A DNA stretch of 64,000 nt from JANQGH01 sp039177555 (lineage in GTDB: Bacteria > Pseudomonadota > Alphaproteobacteria > DSM-16000 > Inquilinaceae), in NCBI GenBank assembly GCA_039177555.1, contig JBCDFV010000002.1:1-64000 (forward strand). The letters run 5' to 3'. Under the pieces are notes generated by a model, which did no database searches, was not told the origin of the DNA, and saw only the letters and a program-made list of their open reading frames with translations. Below, piece after piece: positions 25,644-34,156 of this stretch (within the stretch, counting starts at the first letter, position 1; the number at the start of each line of letters is the position of its first letter). Position numbers and translations under genes: made by a program.

Positions 25644-26399
25644 ATGGCCGAGCTTATGGGGCGGACGGCACTCGTCACGGGGGGCGCGGGCGGCCTCGGT
25701 CGCGCGATTGCCGACAAGCTGCATGGTGCGGGTGCGGACATCGCGATAGTCGATTTGCCAGAGGCTCTGTCCAGCGCCGATTTGCCCGACGATTGGCAGC
25801 CGATCGCGCTGGACCTGACGGCGGCTGATGCGGAGGAAAGGCTGGCCCGCCACGTTGCCGATCTCGTTCGCCTGGACATTCTCGTGGCGAACGCCGGCGT
25901 GGTGCCGCCCTGGCGTTCGGTCGCCGATCTGGACTTCGCCGAATGGGATCGGGTCTTTGCGCTTAATGTACGCGGTGTGGCGCTGAGCCTGAAATGCACG
26001 GCACGGCGTCTCGCGGAGGATGGCGGCGGGTCCGCCGTGCTGATGGCCTCGATCAACGCCTATCGGCCCATGGCGGGCCAGGCCTTGTACACCGCGACGA
26101 AGCACGCGGTCCTTGGCCTGATGCGCGCCGCCGCGCAGGACCTTGGCGGCCAGTCGGTCCGCGTCAACGCGCTCGCACCCGGCCCGGTTCTGACCGACGC
26201 CTTGCGGGCCCGCGTCAAGGCGCGCGCGGCGGCGGGCGGTGAGGACGAAGCGACGGCGATCGCCGGTCTGGCGGGCACAACGGCTCTGGGCAGATTGGCC
26301 ACACCGGCGGATGTGGCGGAGGCAGCCCTGTTCCTGGCAAGCCCACGCTCGTCCAGCATTACCGGTACCTGCCTGCCGGTCGAGGCGGGCTTGTCGTAG
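25644..26399 (+). CDS. SDR family NAD(P)-dependent oxidoreductase
   Basis: A 251-residue classical SDR: cofactor motif TGGAGGLG near residues 11-18, Asp in VDLPE that favours NAD(H), NAG near 83, catalytic Ser in MASIN and Tyr-X3-Lys in YTATK. The start ATG at 25644 has an AGGAAAGAGAG ribosome site; the extension to 25572 is rejected. It is divergent from the TIM-barrel epimerase, so the two may act on the same sugar or polyol. Confidence 0.9.
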   Translation: MAELMGRTALVTGGAGGLGRAIADKLHGAGADIAIVDLPEALSSADLPDDWQPIALDLTAADAEERLARHVADLVRLDILVANAGVVPPWRSVADLDFAEWDRVFALNVRGVALSLKCTARRLAEDGGGSAVLMASINAYRPMAGQALYTATKHAVLGLMRAAAQDLGGQSVRVNALAPGPVLTDALRARVKARAAAGGEDEATAIAGLAGTTALGRLATPADVAEAALFLASPRSSSITGTCLPVEAGLS

Positions 26400-26537
26400 T
26401 CGCCTGTAGGTAATTGAGGCCGCGCCGCGCCGATCTCGTTCTTGGACTCCAGTCGACGCGGAAATCGGCACGACGCGCCTGACTGCCCGGCAAATTGTCA
26501 CGGGCCGCCAGGGTAGGGCGTTCGATCCCGAGCCAGT

Positions 26538-27626
26538 CTAGCGGTCTCCTTGGTAACCGGCCGCGATCTCGGCCAGCAGCGCGCGCCCGAAGTCTGACGA
26601 CGTGGCGATCTGCCCAAGATGGAGATCCGGTTCGTTATGGTATTGCAGCCGCAGGATGTCGCCGTCCTCACGCACCTCGGGCAGGATGCAGCTGAACGCG
26701 AAGCCCAGGTCGGCCAGGTCCGCGCCGTAGACGAACAGGTTAGGGTCGGCCAGGGGCAGGTCGAGGAAAAGGCAGGCGAGACCCTCCGCCTTCAGCGTCT
26801 CGACGCGGGCCGCGACCTGGGCGCATGAACCGGCGCCGACGCTGTCGCAGGTCAACAGCGCGGCGTTGTGATCGTGGTCGCGCTTCAGATGCACCTGGCC
26901 ATCGGCATCGCTTGGTGAAATCCCACCGGCACCCACCGTGCGGGCGAATTCGGCATTGCCGTAAATGCGCATCGCGATCTCTCGATATGCGGCGGGCGGA
27001 TGCACCGTTCGGCTCGGCTCGCGGTTGGTGCGAAGATACATCAGGGCGGCCGTTTTCCGGTGAAGCGCCGCAGGATCGGCCATCTGCTTGTACTGAACGG
27101 CGCCGGGGATATAGCCGAAGATGAACCCCATCTCGTGCGCCCCAAGTGCCAGGTTGCCGCGCTGGGAATAGGGGTGGGCGGTGGTCGCCTCGCTGAACAG
27201 GCCATAGAGGCCGTCATCGACCGCCCAGGCCGCGAGCCGTTGCTTCATCGACTCGAATAGATGATGACCACGATAGGAAGGGCTGACAACGGCCTGGCCG
27301 GCCTCCGCCACCTTGGAGATGCGCGCCGCGAAGGATGCAGCCAGATGTCCGATCACCTCGCCGTCCGGTGCCAGGCCGACGACCGACACCATCGCGCGGT
27401 CGGCCCAGCGCCGCCGCAGCGCGTCGGGCTTATAGACCCAGTCATGGTCATAGCTGTCGCCATAGGCGCCGTAGAAGCATCGCGCGAGACCGTCGGCGTC
27501 TTCCGCGCGGGCCAAGCGGATTTCGACCGGGGCATCGGCGGTGGTCTTCGCGGCGGCCTGCGCGTCGGCGTGATAGGCGTGGGTCAGTTCTTGGCGAACA
27601 TCGATATCGGCGTCTTTTCGGTCCAT
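26538..27626 (-). CDS. GNAT-family acetyltransferase (probable double GNAT domain)
   Basis: A 362-residue protein with an N-terminal GNAT domain (about residues 35-190): VEIRLARAEDADGLARCFY is the usual first strand and helix, and the acetyl-CoA loop is VVSPSYRGHHLFESM. The C-terminal half (about 210-360) looks like a second, degenerate GNAT domain. The ATG at 27626 removes an upstream extension without homology. It is the last gene of the LacI-divergent operon, 138 bases after the dehydrogenase. It may acylate a metabolite or a partner protein; the substrate is unknown. Confidence 0.75.
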   Translation of the reverse strand: MDRKDADIDVRQELTHAYHADAQAAAKTTADAPVEIRLARAEDADGLARCFYGAYGDSYDHDWVYKPDALRRRWADRAMVSVVGLAPDGEVIGHLAASFAARISKVAEAGQAVVSPSYRGHHLFESMKQRLAAWAVDDGLYGLFSEATTAHPYSQRGNLALGAHEMGFIFGYIPGAVQYKQMADPAALHRKTAALMYLRTNREPSRTVHPPAAYREIAMRIYGNAEFARTVGAGGISPSDADGQVHLKRDHDHNAALLTCDSVGAGSCAQVAARVETLKAEGLACLFLDLPLADPNLFVYGADLADLGFAFSCILPEVREDGDILRLQYHNEPDLHLGQIATSSDFGRALLAEIAAGYQGDR

Positions 27627-27764
27627 GGTCGAAATCGTACCTTGACCCTGCAAAGCAGTCGACCAGGGCGTCAGCGCCCCGCCCGACCTGAGACGCAATT
27701 CGCTATTCTTGTGTAAGAGCTTTCTTGGCCTGCGACCGCACGAGCGCAAGACGCTGCCGGCCGG

Positions 27765-28748
27765 TCAATCGCCCTGGCCTTGCAATTCCCGCTGGATCTT
27801 CAGGCGGCGGACGATTTCCGCGTCCCGCTGGCGCTTGAAAGCGTCCGGGTCGCGTTTGGTCCAATCATAGAACCCTTGGCCGGAGCGCATGCCGGTATGG
27901 CCTTGGGCAAACAGCGTGCCCACCGGCGTCTCGGCAGGGTCGGAAGCGGTCGACAGGTCGGCCCAGACCGCCTTGGTCGCCGCCCCGTTCATCAGGTCGA
28001 GCCCGGCCAAATCCGCATGTTCGAAGGCGCCCATGGCCGGCAGCCGCACGGCATAGCCTTCCTTCAGGATCGTATCGCAGGTCTCCGCGTCGACCAGGCC
28101 CTGGCCGACGAGGCTGGCGAACTCACGCAGGACGGCGTGCTGAATACGGGCCCAGAGAAAGCCCGGAATGTCCGGGCAAAGAGCCGGCGTTTTGCCCGTG
28201 GCGCGCAACAGGGCCATCACGGTCTCGGTGGTCTCCGGCGCCGTCTGCCGGCCCGGCACGACCTCGACCAGCTTCACCAGATGGGCCGGCTGGGCGTAGT
28301 GGGCGACGACAAACCGGTCGGGCCGGCTCAATCCATCCTGAATGGCGGTCGCGCTCAGCGCCGATGTCGTCGATGACAGGATGGTTTCCGGCGCGGCCAT
28401 AGCCTCGGCGGATTTCAGCACCGACTGTTTGACCGCGAGGTCTTCGGCAACAGCCTCGATGACGAAGCCGCTGTGTCCCACCGCGTCGGCCATGGTCGCA
28501 TTGGTCCGGAGGCGGTCCTGCACGCTCGGGCGCTGATCCCGATCGACCAGCCCCACCTCGATCAGGAACTCCAACGCCTCGGAAATCCGGTCGACGGCAT
28601 TCGGCAGGGTTTCCACGCGCCGGGCCCAAAGCGTCGTCCGCACGCCGCCCAGCGCCAGGGCGAGGGCGATTTGTGCGCCCATGACGCCGGCGCCCAGAAC
28701 GGTGGCCGACGCGATGGGCGGATCAGCCGGCATCGGCCCAGCCGTCAC
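27765..28748 (-). CDS. 3-hydroxyacyl-CoA dehydrogenase family protein
   Basis: A 327-residue NAD-dependent dehydrogenase: Rossmann motif GAGVMG (about residues 19-24), STTSALSAT and FVVAHYAQPAHLVKLVEVVPG in the active-site region (His at about 147), and a C-terminal domain ending with SGQGFYDW, typical of 3-hydroxybutyryl-CoA dehydrogenases. Its start lies within the 3' end of the MBL-fold gene (26-base overlap). With the hydratase and CoA-transferase upstream, it gives a compact CoA-ester oxidation route. Confidence 0.88.
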   Translation of the reverse strand: MTAGPMPADPPIASATVLGAGVMGAQIALALALGGVRTTLWARRVETLPNAVDRISEALEFLIEVGLVDRDQRPSVQDRLRTNATMADAVGHSGFVIEAVAEDLAVKQSVLKSAEAMAAPETILSSTTSALSATAIQDGLSRPDRFVVAHYAQPAHLVKLVEVVPGRQTAPETTETVMALLRATGKTPALCPDIPGFLWARIQHAVLREFASLVGQGLVDAETCDTILKEGYAVRLPAMGAFEHADLAGLDLMNGAATKAVWADLSTASDPAETPVGTLFAQGHTGMRSGQGFYDWTKRDPDAFKRQRDAEIVRRLKIQRELQGQGD

Positions 28749-29667
28749 CCTGGCGGCGGATCAGACCGCGCTGCTCGAAGTCTCGCAGGCTGGCGTCGAT
28801 CGAGACCAGGGCGCGCCACTCCCTCACCTTCTCGAACTCATCGCAGATCTGATCGCGCAGCTCGGCGAAACCGATGCCGGGCGAAGCCTTGATGCGGCGC
28901 TGCAGGGATGCCTCGATGGCATCGACCCGGCCCCGGCAGTCCTCGGCCTTGGCGATCGCTTCCTCCGGCCCGCACGGGTCCTCATGCGCGAACATCACGG
29001 TTTCGACGCCGCGATCGCGGATGAAATCGATGATCTTCTGGAACGTCGCCCGCATCACATGGGCGTCCTCGTAAAGATAGAGCACGGGGTTGAAGGCGGG
29101 CAGCAGCGGGTCGGCGATGATCAGGGTCTTGCTGGCGGGATCATAGAAGCCGACCTCGCCCATCGAATGACCCATGACCTCGACGACCTCCAAGGCCACG
29201 CCGCCCAGATCGATCGTGTCGCCGTCCTTGTAGAACCGCTCGACCGGGACCGCGTCGGGGCCCATCCAATCGAGGTATTCCTCCGCCAGGTCGAAATGCT
29301 CGCCCTCCGGAAAGGCGTGCACGATGGTCTTGGCGTTCAGCATGTTGTCGGCAATGCGGTCGGCGCGTGCCGGATGGGCGAAGATGGTGCAGTCGGAATC
29401 GCGTTTCAGCGCGGCGTTGTTGCCGACATGGTCCATATGCTCGTGGGTGAGCAGCAGATAGTCGAGGTCCGACACCTGCTTGCCCAGTTCCTCAAAGGCC
29501 TGCTTCAACTGGCCATAGCCGACATGGATGCCGCTGTCGATCAGGGCCGTCTTGTCATTGCCCTCAACGAGAAAGATGCGAACCGCCGACTTGCCGGCAT
29601 GGTCGCCCGGCAGGCCCATGGAGATGGCCGAAAACGGCCCGTGTTTGAAGGCGATGACGTCGCTCAT
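28723..29667 (-). CDS. MBL-fold metallohydrolase
   Basis: A 314-residue metallo-beta-lactamase-fold hydrolase. The zinc motif THEHMDH (His75, His77, Asp79, His80) is complete, with later ligands likely in VMGHSMGEV and IIADPLL. A helical C-terminal tail (about 225-314) matches the GloB/LACTB2-like group. In this operon it would most plausibly hydrolyse a thioester or lactone. It is 9 bases after the hydratase-family gene. Confidence 0.85.
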   Translation of the reverse strand: MSDVIAFKHGPFSAISMGLPGDHAGKSAVRIFLVEGNDKTALIDSGIHVGYGQLKQAFEELGKQVSDLDYLLLTHEHMDHVGNNAALKRDSDCTIFAHPARADRIADNMLNAKTIVHAFPEGEHFDLAEEYLDWMGPDAVPVERFYKDGDTIDLGGVALEVVEVMGHSMGEVGFYDPASKTLIIADPLLPAFNPVLYLYEDAHVMRATFQKIIDFIRDRGVETVMFAHEDPCGPEEAIAKAEDCRGRVDAIEASLQRRIKASPGIGFAELRDQICDEFEKVREWRALVSIDASLRDFEQRGLIRRQGDGWADAG

Positions 29668-29676
29668 GATGCGCTC

Positions 29677-30468
29677 TTAGGCTCCTTTGAAGTCGGGATC
29701 GCGCTTTTCGATGAAGGCGGCGATGCCTTCCTTGCCGTCCTCGGTCGCGAACAGGGCGCCAAGCACCCGCTGTTCCAGCGTCAGCCCGGCCGACAGGGCC
29801 GTGTCGAGCCCGTCATCGATCACCCGCTTGCCTTCCGCCAGCGCGATCGGCGGTTTGCTCGCGAGGTCGCCGGCCAGGGCCAGGGCCTCGTCCATCAAGG
29901 CGTCCGGCGCGCAACTCTTCAGCGCCAGGCCCCATGTCACGGCCTCCGGCGCGGTCAACATGCGGCCGGTCAGGATCAGGTCCTTGGCGCGCATGGGGCC
30001 GATCAGACGCGGCAGGCGCTGGGTGCCGCCGCCGCCCGGCATCAGGCCCAACTTGATCTCCGGCAGGCCGACCTTGGCCGTTTCCGACACGAGGATGAAA
30101 TCGCAGCACAGGGCCAGTTCCAAGCCGCCGCCCAGGGCGTAGCCGTTGACCGCGCAAATCGTGATCTGGGGCAGCGCGGCGATCGCGTCATGGGTCTGTC
30201 GCGATCGGCGCTGGAACCGGTCGAAAACCGTCTGGGCCGCATTGTGATAGCCGCCGATATCCGCACCGGCGACGAAGCCGCGCCCGGTGCCCGTGATCAC
30301 CAGAACCCGCACGGTCGGATCGGCGGCCAGCGACGAGGCATAATCGCCCAGCGCCGTCATGATCTCTAAATTCAGCGCGCCGAGCGCCTTTTTGCGATCG
30401 ATGCGCAGGATGTGGACCGGCCCTTTTCGGTCGAGCACGAGATTGTCGTGCAGCCGCGTTCCGGCCAT
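29677..30468 (-). CDS. Enoyl-CoA hydratase/isomerase family protein
   Basis: A 263-residue crotonase-fold protein. The oxyanion-hole segments are RGFVAGADIGGY (about residues 63-74) and NGYALGGGLELALCCD (about 106-121), with the catalytic Glu positions in GLPEIKLGLMPGGGGTQRLPR. I start it at 30468, where the ATG overlaps the CoA-transferase stop; the longer frame upstream is antisense noise. It should hydrate or isomerise an enoyl-CoA made by the CoA-transferase branch. Confidence 0.9.
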   Translation of the reverse strand: MAGTRLHDNLVLDRKGPVHILRIDRKKALGALNLEIMTALGDYASSLAADPTVRVLVITGTGRGFVAGADIGGYHNAAQTVFDRFQRRSRQTHDAIAALPQITICAVNGYALGGGLELALCCDFILVSETAKVGLPEIKLGLMPGGGGTQRLPRLIGPMRAKDLILTGRMLTAPEAVTWGLALKSCAPDALMDEALALAGDLASKPPIALAEGKRVIDDGLDTALSAGLTLEQRVLGALFATEDGKEGIAAFIEKRDPDFKGA

Positions 30469-31658
30469 CAGATCGCCCCCTCGCGCCGCAGGGCACCCAG
30501 CCGTTCCGTGCCCAGATGTGTGGTCAGCACCTCGTCGGTGTGTTCGCCGACCAGGGGCGCGGCGTTGTTGGCGACCGCCGGCGTCTCGCTGAGCGTGATC
30601 GGGCAGGCGATCATCTTCAACGGGCCGCCCTTCGGATGGTTCAGCGTGATCAGCCGGTCGGAGCCCATTGCGACCAACTCGTCCATCGCCTCTCGCGAGG
30701 TGCGGACCGGGGCGGCCCAGACATCGGCGGCCTCGAACACGGCCATCCAGTCGGCTGTGGTACGCCCACGCGTTTGGGCTTCGATGCGGCGTTTGACCTC
30801 GTCGCGCTCGGTCCACGCGTCCAGCGCGCCCAAATCATCGTCGCCGATCAGCGGGCCAAGCTTGTCCAGCGGGCACATGGCGATCGCCATCCAGCCATCG
30901 GCGCTGGGGTAGGTGCCGTAAGGCGCATCGTTCCAGCAGGACGCCACGCCGGCGGCGGAGCGCTCCAGATCGATGCCCTGGTTGAGAACCGCGAAGTTCT
31001 CCTGCGCCTGCAGGTTCAAGGTGGCGGAATAGAGGTCGACCTCCACCCGCTGGCCGATGCCGTGCCGGTCCCGCGCGATCAGGGCGGCGAGAATGCCGCT
31101 GACCATGGCCTGCGCGGCGGCGAAGTCGGCCACCGGCGTGCCCGCCGCCGTTGGCGGGTCGGTGGCGCGGCCGGTATTGTACATCAGGCCGCACATGGCC
31201 TGGATCAGAAGATCCTGACCCGGCCGGTTCTGCTTCGCCATCTCCGTGCGCTGGCCCCAGCCGGAGCCGGAGGCGTAGATGATGTCCGGTTTCGCGGCCT
31301 TGAAATCCTCGTATCCGAGGCCGAGCCGGTCCATCACGCCGGCGCGAAAGTTCTCGGTCACAACGTCGCAATCCTTGGCCAGTTCCAACAACGCCTCGCG
31401 CGCCTTGGGGTGCTTAAGGTCGGCGGTAATCGCGCGCTTGTTTCGGTTGAAGGCGTGAAAGGCGGCCGAATCGCCGCCGACGAACTCGCCGATCATCGGC
31501 ATGCCGCGCATCCATTCGCCCTTGCCCGGCCGTTCGACTTTGATGACGTCGGCGCCCAGATCGGCAAGCGTCTGGGTGCAGAGCGGGCCCAGCATCATCT
31601 GGGTGAAATCCAGGATCCGGATGCCGTCCAGCGCGGCGGGTTGTTCGGGAGTAGCCAC
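30468..31658 (-). CDS. Class III CoA-transferase (CaiB/BaiF/Frc family)
   Basis: A 396-residue family III CoA-transferase. The N-terminus ILDFTQMMLGPLCTQTLADLG and IKVERPGKGEWMRG are diagnostic; FNRNKRAITADLKHPKA and the AYGHG-like AAFHAF region follow. The GTG at 31658 lies two bases after the stop of the binding-protein-like gene and has an AAAGGGG site; the frame further upstream overlaps that gene. It would load a carboxylic acid with CoA from an acyl-CoA donor, the entry step of the operon's pathway. Confidence 0.9.
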   Translation of the reverse strand: MATPEQPAALDGIRILDFTQMMLGPLCTQTLADLGADVIKVERPGKGEWMRGMPMIGEFVGGDSAAFHAFNRNKRAITADLKHPKAREALLELAKDCDVVTENFRAGVMDRLGLGYEDFKAAKPDIIYASGSGWGQRTEMAKQNRPGQDLLIQAMCGLMYNTGRATDPPTAAGTPVADFAAAQAMVSGILAALIARDRHGIGQRVEVDLYSATLNLQAQENFAVLNQGIDLERSAAGVASCWNDAPYGTYPSADGWMAIAMCPLDKLGPLIGDDDLGALDAWTERDEVKRRIEAQTRGRTTADWMAVFEAADVWAAPVRTSREAMDELVAMGSDRLITLNHPKGGPLKMIACPITLSETPAVANNAAPLVGEHTDEVLTTHLGTERLGALRREGAI

Positions 31659-31660
31659 CG

Positions 31661-32794
31661 TCAGGCCCCTTTCTCGCCCGGCGGGCGTCTGTCGGCATAG
31701 ATTTGTTCGAGGCCATCGACGATCGACGAGGATACTTCGCCGGATCGCAGGCCTTGAACCAGCCGGTGACCGGTCGCCGTTTGCACGCCCGGCCACCAAG
31801 CCGCGCGGGGACGCACATAGGCGCGCGACTGAACCTCGATCGTGTCGGAAAAGAAGTGCCCGCCCGCTTCGTCCGCCTCGGCACTGGTCCAGGCGGCCCG
31901 GCTGGCCGGCTGGCCGCCGTTCAGGGCGGCGAATATCTGGCCTTCCTCGCCGCAATACCAGGCGACGAAAGCGGCGGCCTGGGCCGGGTCCGATGCCCGC
32001 GACGACACTGCCATGCCGGCACCGCCCAGCAGGCTGCCGCAGCCGGCCGGCGGAGCGCCGAAGCGCCAGCCGCCGCCTTCCTCGGGTCTGGTCAGTCGGG
32101 TGTAGCCGAAGGTCAGCGGGATGTAGCCGATGGTTCGGCCCTTGTTGGCCTCGGCGTAAAGCATCGGCGGCGTACAGGACCAGCAGACATCGTCGACGAT
32201 CGCCGCGACCCGTTGCAATGTCTCGATCGCGTCGTCCGCGACCGCCCTGTCCGGGAACAGCCGGTCGCCCCCGTTCGGCGGTGCGCCGGCGCCAGCGGTG
32301 AGGCTGAGGATGCAGGAAATCGCATCGGTATGGTGCAGCGGCAAGGCGACCGAGCCCGGATGGCGGGCCGCCAGATCCACGACCGCGTCCCAGGTATCGG
32401 GAACCTTCGCGCCAAGATCATCAAGGATCGCCAGGCGATGGGCCGCCACCTGACAAGCGGCGTCGGCCGCCAGGGCGACCGGCGTTCCGTTCACGACGAA
32501 CGAGTCCTGCGCCGCCCCGACCGCGCCCGCACCGCAGCATGCGATGATCGCGGGATCGAGAAGATCCGCGATTGGCGTCACGGCCGACTCCGCCCAAGCT
32601 TGCGGGATGTGGGGATAGTCGATGATCATCACATCACATTGGCCGGACAGCTCGCTCAACGGCTGATCGTTGAAGGCGGTCAACGGCCGGCGCGCGATGT
32701 CGATCGCATCGCCCGACCGGTCCAGCCAGGGCTGGCGCGCTGCCTTCAGGGGCTCAGTGCATCTCGGGTCATCCCAGGCAACCACCCGCACCAT
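31661..32794 (-). CDS. Solute-binding-protein-fold protein without signal peptide
   Basis: A 377-residue protein with the look of family 1 ABC solute-binding proteins (CDVMIIDYPHIPQAWAESAV, GAGMAVSSRASDPAQAAAFVAWY, FFSDTIEVQSRAYVRPRA). It begins MVRVVAWDDP and has no hydrophobic or Tat leader. An in-frame TAG (32795-32797) stands directly before the ATG, so no longer signal-bearing form can exist from this frame. No permease or ATPase gene accompanies it. It is the first gene of the operon, opposite a LacI-family gene. A cytosolic ligand-binding or enzyme-accessory role is inferred. Confidence 0.8.
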   Translation of the reverse strand: MVRVVAWDDPRCTEPLKAARQPWLDRSGDAIDIARRPLTAFNDQPLSELSGQCDVMIIDYPHIPQAWAESAVTPIADLLDPAIIACCGAGAVGAAQDSFVVNGTPVALAADAACQVAAHRLAILDDLGAKVPDTWDAVVDLAARHPGSVALPLHHTDAISCILSLTAGAGAPPNGGDRLFPDRAVADDAIETLQRVAAIVDDVCWSCTPPMLYAEANKGRTIGYIPLTFGYTRLTRPEEGGGWRFGAPPAGCGSLLGGAGMAVSSRASDPAQAAAFVAWYCGEEGQIFAALNGGQPASRAAWTSAEADEAGGHFFSDTIEVQSRAYVRPRAAWWPGVQTATGHRLVQGLRSGEVSSSIVDGLEQIYADRRPPGEKGA

Positions 32795-32840
32795 CTAGAC
32801 CCAACCTCGTGTCTGGCGCCGGCCAACGGAACAGGCGCAT

Positions 32841-32858
32841 TGATAATTCGATTAACCC
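32841..32858. promoter_or_regulatory. Weaker LacI-type operator in the divergent promoter region
   Basis: TGATAATTCGATTAACCC matches 12 of 18 positions of the site at 32883 around the same CG centre. The two centres are 42 bases apart, four helical turns, a spacing that permits co-operative binding by a dimer pair. Its own symmetry is poor, so the call is tentative. Confidence 0.35.
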
Positions 32859-32882
32859 AAACCAGAATAGGCAGAGCCGATT

Positions 32883-32900
32883 TGGTAAATCGTATTACCA
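32883..32900. promoter_or_regulatory. LacI-type operator TGGTAAATCGTATTACCA
   Basis: An 18-base near-palindrome with perfect TGGTAA/TTACCA arms and the central CG step typical of LacI/GalR-family operators. It lies in the 179-base gap between the divergent binding-protein-like and LacI genes. The LacI-family protein at 32974 is the natural ligand, giving autoregulation and control of the CoA operon. Confidence 0.6.
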
Positions 32901-32973
32901 TTCTTTCGCAGCTTGTCGATGGGGAGTCAAGCGTGACCATGACCGCCTGTTGCTTGGACTGGGGTTCAGAGAA

Positions 32974-33984
32974 TTGGCGACTTTGAAAGAGGTCGCCAAG
33001 GCGGCCGGCGTCTCGACAGCGGTGGTTTCACGCCTGCTCAGCGGCGACAAAACCCTGCGGGTAAGTGCCGCGACGCGGGAACGCATCCTGCGCATCGTCG
33101 AGGCGCTGGACTACACGCCGAACGTCGCGGCACAGTCTTTGCGCCTGGCCCGGTCGCGCCTGATCGCCTTGATCGTTCACAACGTCTCGAACCCGGTCTA
33201 TGCCGAAATCGTCAGTGGCGCGGAAGCCGCCGCTACGGCCCGTGACAGCGCCTTGCTGCTTGGCGAGGCCGCATCGCTTGAGACCGGGTCCAACCGCCTG
33301 ATCGACTTGATCGGCGCCGGCGCGATCGACGGGTTGGTCCTGCAAGGGGCAGGCGCCGCGACCGACCGGGCGCTGGCCAAGGCCGTGCGCAAGCGGGTTC
33401 GCACCGTCATGCTGCAGGTCGAGACGGAAGCAGACAGCGCGTTGATCAGCTTACCGGACCAGGAGGCGGCCGCGATTGCGACGGACCATCTGCTGGCCTT
33501 GGGCCATGAGAGGACTGGTTGCCTCGCCACCGCGCCGGGGCTTCGGTTTTCGCAGGCACGGGTCGCGGGGTGGCGCTCGGAAATGGCACGGCACGGCCTG
33601 GAGGCGCCCGATAGCCGGCTGGTATGGGCCGGTTCCGATCTCGCGCTTGGTCGCGGCGGGGTCAAGCGGCTGATCGACCAGGCGCCCGAGATTACCGGCA
33701 TCGTTGCCTGCAACGCCGTGGCCGCGATTGGCGCGCTTGCCGGGCTTGAGGATCTGGAAATCGACGTGCCTGGCGAGGTCTCGGTCATCGCCCTGCACGA
33801 TTTTCCGCTGGCGGATTACGTCACGCCGGCCCTGACGACGGTCCGCATGCCGCTTGCCGAAATGGGCGCTGCGGCGGTCAACCTGATCTGCGGTGATGCC
33901 GATCTGGCCAAGCATCATGTGACCATCGATCGTCCGGCACCCCGTATCATCCTCCGTCGGTCGACAGCGCGGGCGAGCGGCTAA
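32974..33984 (+). CDS. LacI-family transcriptional regulator
   Basis: A 336-residue regulator with an N-terminal LacI helix-turn-helix (TLKEVAKAAGVSTAVVSRLL, residues 3-22), the hinge helix near 45-60 and a periplasmic-binding-protein-like effector domain. The only start that fits the family is the TTG at 32974; the longer ATG frame from 32809 would run across the operator sites. It is divergent from the CoA-ester operon, and two candidate operators lie in between, so it most likely represses that operon until its ligand appears. Confidence 0.88.
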   Translation: MATLKEVAKAAGVSTAVVSRLLSGDKTLRVSAATRERILRIVEALDYTPNVAAQSLRLARSRLIALIVHNVSNPVYAEIVSGAEAAATARDSALLLGEAASLETGSNRLIDLIGAGAIDGLVLQGAGAATDRALAKAVRKRVRTVMLQVETEADSALISLPDQEAAAIATDHLLALGHERTGCLATAPGLRFSQARVAGWRSEMARHGLEAPDSRLVWAGSDLALGRGGVKRLIDQAPEITGIVACNAVAAIGALAGLEDLEIDVPGEVSVIALHDFPLADYVTPALTTVRMPLAEMGAAAVNLICGDADLAKHHVTIDRPAPRIILRRSTARASG

Positions 33985-34081
33985 TGCCCTGCCCATCTCG
34001 GGCGACTGACAGGCGTTCGAGAATGGTAATCCGCAATCTAGACCCTCTTGACACCCCGGTCATCCAGTTGCCAGTCTGGCA

Positions 34082-34099
34082 TATGAATTCGAATGCATT
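34082..34099. promoter_or_regulatory. LacI-type operator (TGAATT class) upstream of the SDR pair
   Basis: TATGAATTCGAATGCATT, centred on a CG step, lies 58 bases before the SDR start at 34157. The core TGAATTCGAATGCA is repeated exactly at 35737-35750, upstream of tctC. The sequence differs from the TGGTAA-type sites at 32883, so it probably belongs to the second LacI protein (38763). Confidence 0.55.
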
Positions 34100-34156
34100 T
34101 CGGCTTTCTCTGATGGGCTGCGATGTAGGCGTCGGTCCGTCTTGCAAGAGGTCAAA

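Noticed and set aside
28681..30369. A 562-codon plus-strand open frame
   Set aside because: It is the antisense shadow of the MBL hydrolase and enoyl-CoA hydratase genes, which carry complete active-site motifs on the other strand.
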